Shown in pieces: positions 59,930-64,000 of a DNA stretch of 64,000 bases. The position numbers and the translations under genes were made by a program. How positions within the stretch are numbered: the first letter of the stretch is position 1; every line of letters begins with the position of its first letter. The notes under the pieces were generated by a model. That model saw nothing but the letters and a program-made list of their open reading frames with translations, did not search any database and was not told where the DNA came from. The stretch is from Anticarsia gemmatalis (taxonomy: Eukaryota; Arthropoda; Insecta; Lepidoptera; Erebidae), in contig NC_134769.1 of the NCBI RefSeq assembly GCF_050436995.1, positions 5,208,001 to 5,272,000 on the forward strand, read 5' to 3'.

Positions 59930-61140
59930 ATTCTACTGAAAATATTGTCTAAATCTTTGAAAAATAAAGTAATAAAAACAGACCTCACCGATTGCCTTTT
60001 ACATAACAGCCGCTAAAAATCTTTCATCTAAATATATAGGTCGGGCAAGTTGCGGTAGTTCCACGGCGCACTACAGATTACCTGTCCAATGCATTTATTG
60101 GCAATATCGCTTTGTCTACTGTTACAACGTGACCTGATTCATGAATTTCGATACGTGTGCATGTGACATAGTAATAATTGAAAACGGCCAGCCTTCAAGT
60201 TTTTCACATTTCTCTTGAACCTTTGAAATGATTGCATTGTGTTATTTTTGCTGATGTTGCGGTCTTCTTTTGATGTCTTTTAAATCCTTTGTTTAATCGT
60301 TGAATAGAATGCTTTGGTTTACTGAGTTGACTTTTAATTAACAGTGAGTTGTTTCATTTTCAGATTATTTTTCTGAGATGAAGTTTAGTCAGTTGGCTTG
60401 TGAATGTGATCTTTTTCGTAAAGACCAACAATAATATTAGTGCTTACTAATACTAGTAGAAATATAAAGCAATAAAAATGAAATATGGGCATTATTTTAA
60501 AGAAAACTTTTTTTAATTTTCACAGATTTACTAATGCTTAATAGTGATTAGATTTAAAATATTCAAATGATTTGAACTATACATTTCTTCTTAATTGAGA
60601 GTCTGTGTATTATTATATCCTTCTATCCTTTTAATATAACAAAGTTTCACCATAAAATTCTCCACACCACCTTATAAAGCGGGATAAAAAGATAAACAGC
60701 TTCAGCCCGTCATGGTTGATGCATGGCGCGAATTCACTTGTCATCTATAAATCATACTCAAGACAACAGGTGTTAGTCGTCCTGTACATTTTACAACTGA
60801 CAGTAAACCGGTTCGTTGTGACCTAATAACTACTGTTGTAAAAGTTCTTATGGCTTTCTTAGATCGACGATCTTAAGTTCTGCTCGCCAGTGGATTGAGT
60901 TGACTTATATTAAAGTTGGAGACACCGTAGCCGTTTAAGCCCGAATTTAAAGAACATTTCAGTGATTGGTCGATTTTTGGAAGATCTACCTGTAAATAAC
61001 TTTCACAAACCACCATTGATCATAGACTTATTAAAGGAATGCCAGGATGCAATCAATAACCTACAGCGTACTTACTAAGTAACCAATATCGTTGTGGCGA
61101 TGTTCGTTTAAACGTATTTTATTCTTTTAACGCTATATTT
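59930..61140. other. No gene seen
   Basis: AT-rich sequence with no supported exon or repeat. Confidence 0.45.
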
Positions 61141-61240
61141 ACTGAACGAGTATTGGTACGGTAAGAATCTGGACATACAACAAAAATATATTTTTCCAAG
61201 AAAATCTTTTTACGCGGAAGAAATCACGGGTAAAAGCTAG
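61141..61240 (+). mobile_element. 3' fragment of a Helitron-like element
   Basis: 'ttttacgcggaagaaatcac' and 'gggtaaaagctag' before a T match the ends at 31618 and 34212. The 5' part is missing. Confidence 0.55.
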
Positions 61241-61241
61241 T

Positions 61242-63627
61242 CTTTCATAATAATGAAACTGCAAAGCTTAACGTTTTGTAGATAGTAGAGTAATACGAAA
61301 TGAAAAACACTTCAGGCAGCGTAAGTTTCATCACGTAGCTTTCGCAAAGGCTGTACTGACAATGGTTATTTCTTAGAGTTGAGAAACGTTACTGTGAAAC
61401 TTTTCAAATAAAGGTAAAACTTCAGGATCGTAGGCAATCGAGAAGACATTGTAGAAAATCGTAAGCCTCGTAATTATGTAGTGGAATAAATTATATTATT
61501 GGTACTAAAAGAGGCACAAAAATTATTTCAATTAATTAATTAATTGTATGGTTAGTGGCCACAATTGTTTTAGCCGCCTGAAGTCCTCTGACATGGCTTA
61601 ACGGCTGTTCTATTAATTGACAATACAACTGAACTATGCGGATATGATATCCATCTACAAATTTCCGCACCAAGGCTGCCTAATCTTCTTGATCGTTTAC
61701 AGGCCAATGTGTGCTTTGATAACTTCAAAAACATAATTTTTATATCAAACTGTGATTTATACACAATTTATCCTGTTTGTCAATGACAAAGAGAGGCCAT
61801 GATAAATATATTATTTGACATTTCCTTATTTAAACCTTTTTTGTAACTACTGAATAAGTATTGGTGAAATTCACAAGATCGTCAGGTTTTTCATTTAGAT
61901 ATGCATTTGCTGTTACTTCATCTATAAGTCACTTAACCGTAAGTCTTGAAACTGATAATAAATATCAACTGTTGGACATTTTTATTAAAGAGTTCTGAAG
62001 TATGCATTTTTGCAAGAGATCTTTCAAGCGGGGAAAAATGGAAAGACAGTCGTGAAACGATCTCGGACTTAAAGGTGTTAGAGTGGTGAAGTTTAATAAA
62101 ACACATATATTTTTAAGTTTATCTAAAACTTATGTTCAAGTATATAGACATAAAATGTTATTACCGTATTCTCTTACTTAGTATTACAACAATTTCCGAA
62201 GGTACTATACACGAGTATGTAATATCTGCCTTGTTTAAAAGCATACTTACTTAGAAACAATTGGTGAACATACTGTATATGATACTATTTATGTTTCGTA
62301 ATAAATGTAATATATGCATTTTATGATAATCCCCGGAACACGGAGCTTCAAGCTCACAGCTTGATGTTGTATAAATAATGAATTATCATTTGTAATAAGT
62401 AAGCATGTTTAGTTGAATGTTTGAAGAATGAATCACGGTTTTCAAGATTGGTCAGTACTATTACTTACTTACAAACAATTCATACCCGTACAACATGTTT
62501 TTGTAGGGCGTAAGGTATAACTTTTTGAGGATCGTTACATGTGACGTACTTTAGTTTCTACACAGTGCCCACCAAATTGCAAACAAGCCGTGACTGAGTT
62601 AAATTTTGAGCTTTTTCACTTTCTATTGAAAGGCCTAATAATGAAGTTTTACAAAGGCATTTACATCAAACACCAATAAATCGCCTTATTATTTCTGGCA
62701 ATATTTACGCCAGAATATTATCTGTTATTTATCCTACGGATAGGCTATCAAGCATTAACACAGAAACCATTAACATGCCTTCAATAAACAAAATTCTGTC
62801 TTAGCCATTTCAAACCAAACAATTTAGATTTCTTAACACTATCATTCAAATCTTGTTAAATTCTAACATATCAACAAAGCGACATCTAGATGCATGTGTT
62901 TGTTCAGCACACAAGTTCGTTAGAACAGAGTCGGGAACAAGCAAGTTCCCAAGAGAATAAGACAAACTGAATTCAAAGAGCTTTTAATTTTAATTGCATC
63001 CGAGAGACTGATGAATCTAACATCTCATATTAACACTCTACTTAGAATCTGTATAATTTAAAGCCTATTTTATGACTTAACTAAGTACTAGTACGTATGT
63101 AAGTACTGGAGTAGCAAAACCTAGGGTTCAGACTCGTAAACTATCTGATAGGGTTCGTAACTTAAATTTAAACCCTCAATACCCTACGTAGTTCTGTGTA
63201 GTGGCGGCAGATGGCGCTACGGTCGCTTTGAAATGTGGACAATTCATTTGTAGGGGACCACGTGGTTGAAGTTGGGTATAACTACTTTTTCAAATAAATA
63301 CTAGCAAAAATTAAAATTAGATATTGGTTCTTAATAAATTATATCAATTTAAATATTAAAGTTAACTTGCTCTGACTCTAATCATATTGACAATGCTGAA
63401 AACTGCTTAAATTAAGAGTAAGCTGTGTTAAGTACCATTTTTTTTCAAACACAATTAAGTATGTATTAACACTAAATCAAATTGACGACAATTTCTATCC
63501 CTTTCTTACCACAGTTTTAGAAAGAGACGTAACACATTAAAATTAATTTGTCACATGAAACGCAGCACTAATAAGAGGGGTTACTATAGCCTCCGGTTAT
63601 AAACGGCGCTTATAAACCTTTGTAATA
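61242..63627. other. No gene seen
   Basis: AT-rich sequence. At 63201-63222 'gtggcggcagatggcgctac' carries the short 'agatggcgct' motif also seen inverted near 21.05 kb, probably an eroded MITE end. Confidence 0.4.
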
Positions 63628-63823
63628 TGACGTCATAGTTCTAATATGATATTAAGATAGCGTATGCAAATATATCGAAGTGGTGCTATTAAGTATTAAT
63701 TTTGGGGACTAAATTGGTTTGCGTATTTGGTGTGGAAACCACGCATTGAGAGAATAGAGCTAATGACGAAATGTATTAATGTGGATGGAACAGTATGTGT
63801 AGAGATTGCGATAAATGACGTCA
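63628..63823. promoter_or_regulatory. Two extended CRE palindromes
   Basis: ATGACGTCAT, a perfect 10-bp palindrome around TGACGTCA, occurs at 63627-63636 and again at 63815-63824, 188 bp apart. CREB/ATF-type bZIP dimers bind it. No gene is visible nearby. The rest of the window to 64000 is AT-rich without features. Confidence 0.35.
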
Positions 63824-64000
63824 TAATATGAAGATGGGTTGAAGGATGTTACATTATTTGGTTGTATGAAAAGATACGAAATATACACGTTTTTTGTCCA
63901 ATCCTATTACTGTTTAAGTTTACTATAATAGCGAACGTGTATTGCTATGTACGGAAATACGATGCTGCAAAGTAGAATAAAAATGACTTAAATTTTCATA

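Overview
The window looks like nuclear DNA of a lepidopteran insect, probably a moth. It is AT-rich, has no long open reading frame, and is full of repeat ends I recognise from moth and butterfly genomes. These include Helitron-like elements with CTAG|T ends and CAGA, GTTT or GTCT microsatellites, non-LTR 3' ends containing the 'ctgctgggcaagggtctcc' block, a 5S-rRNA-derived SINE, a mariner-derived MITE and several fold-back MITEs. No tRNA, rRNA, CRISPR, operon or bacterial-type gene is visible. Family names come from memory, because no search could be run.

Only one protein-coding segment is well supported. It is an exon on the minus strand (14438 down to 14030). It has a 3' splice acceptor with a branch-point match, a 260-nt leader with four short upstream ORFs and a perfect DREF-type TATCGATA site, a start codon at 14178, 49 codons of charged coiled-coil sequence, and a GTGAGT donor. 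The rest of the protein must lie at lower coordinates, and I found no convincing partner exon in the first 14 kb. The exon starts at an acceptor, so at least one upstream non-coding exon must lie at higher coordinates. The 50 kb to the right may therefore be mostly 5' intron and regulatory DNA of this gene. A 47-nt minus-strand segment with good splice borders (34351-34397) is a weak candidate for such an exon.

Layout: 0-14 kb is gene-poor, with relic repeats and a chimeric Helitron-like element at 11.5-12.0 kb. The 5S SINE (13.3 kb) and the coding exon (14.0-14.4 kb) follow. From 14.4 to 34 kb come MITEs, Helitron-like elements, a GC-rich island at 29.2 kb and a 106-bp duplication around a Helitron-like element (31.2-31.7 kb). 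From 34 to 50 kb the density of Helitron-like copies is highest, with the mariner MITE and a perfect 22-bp-arm palindrome. From 50 to 64 kb there are two almost identical 1.16-kb repeats in direct orientation (55.6 and 58.0 kb), each ending in a fold-back of about 190-nt arms, and two CRE palindromes at 63.6-63.8 kb.

I do not see a new multigene system. The most unusual items are the twin 1.16-kb repeats with their long hairpins, the uORF-rich leader exon, and the set of Helitron-like copies that keep both terminal hallmarks.
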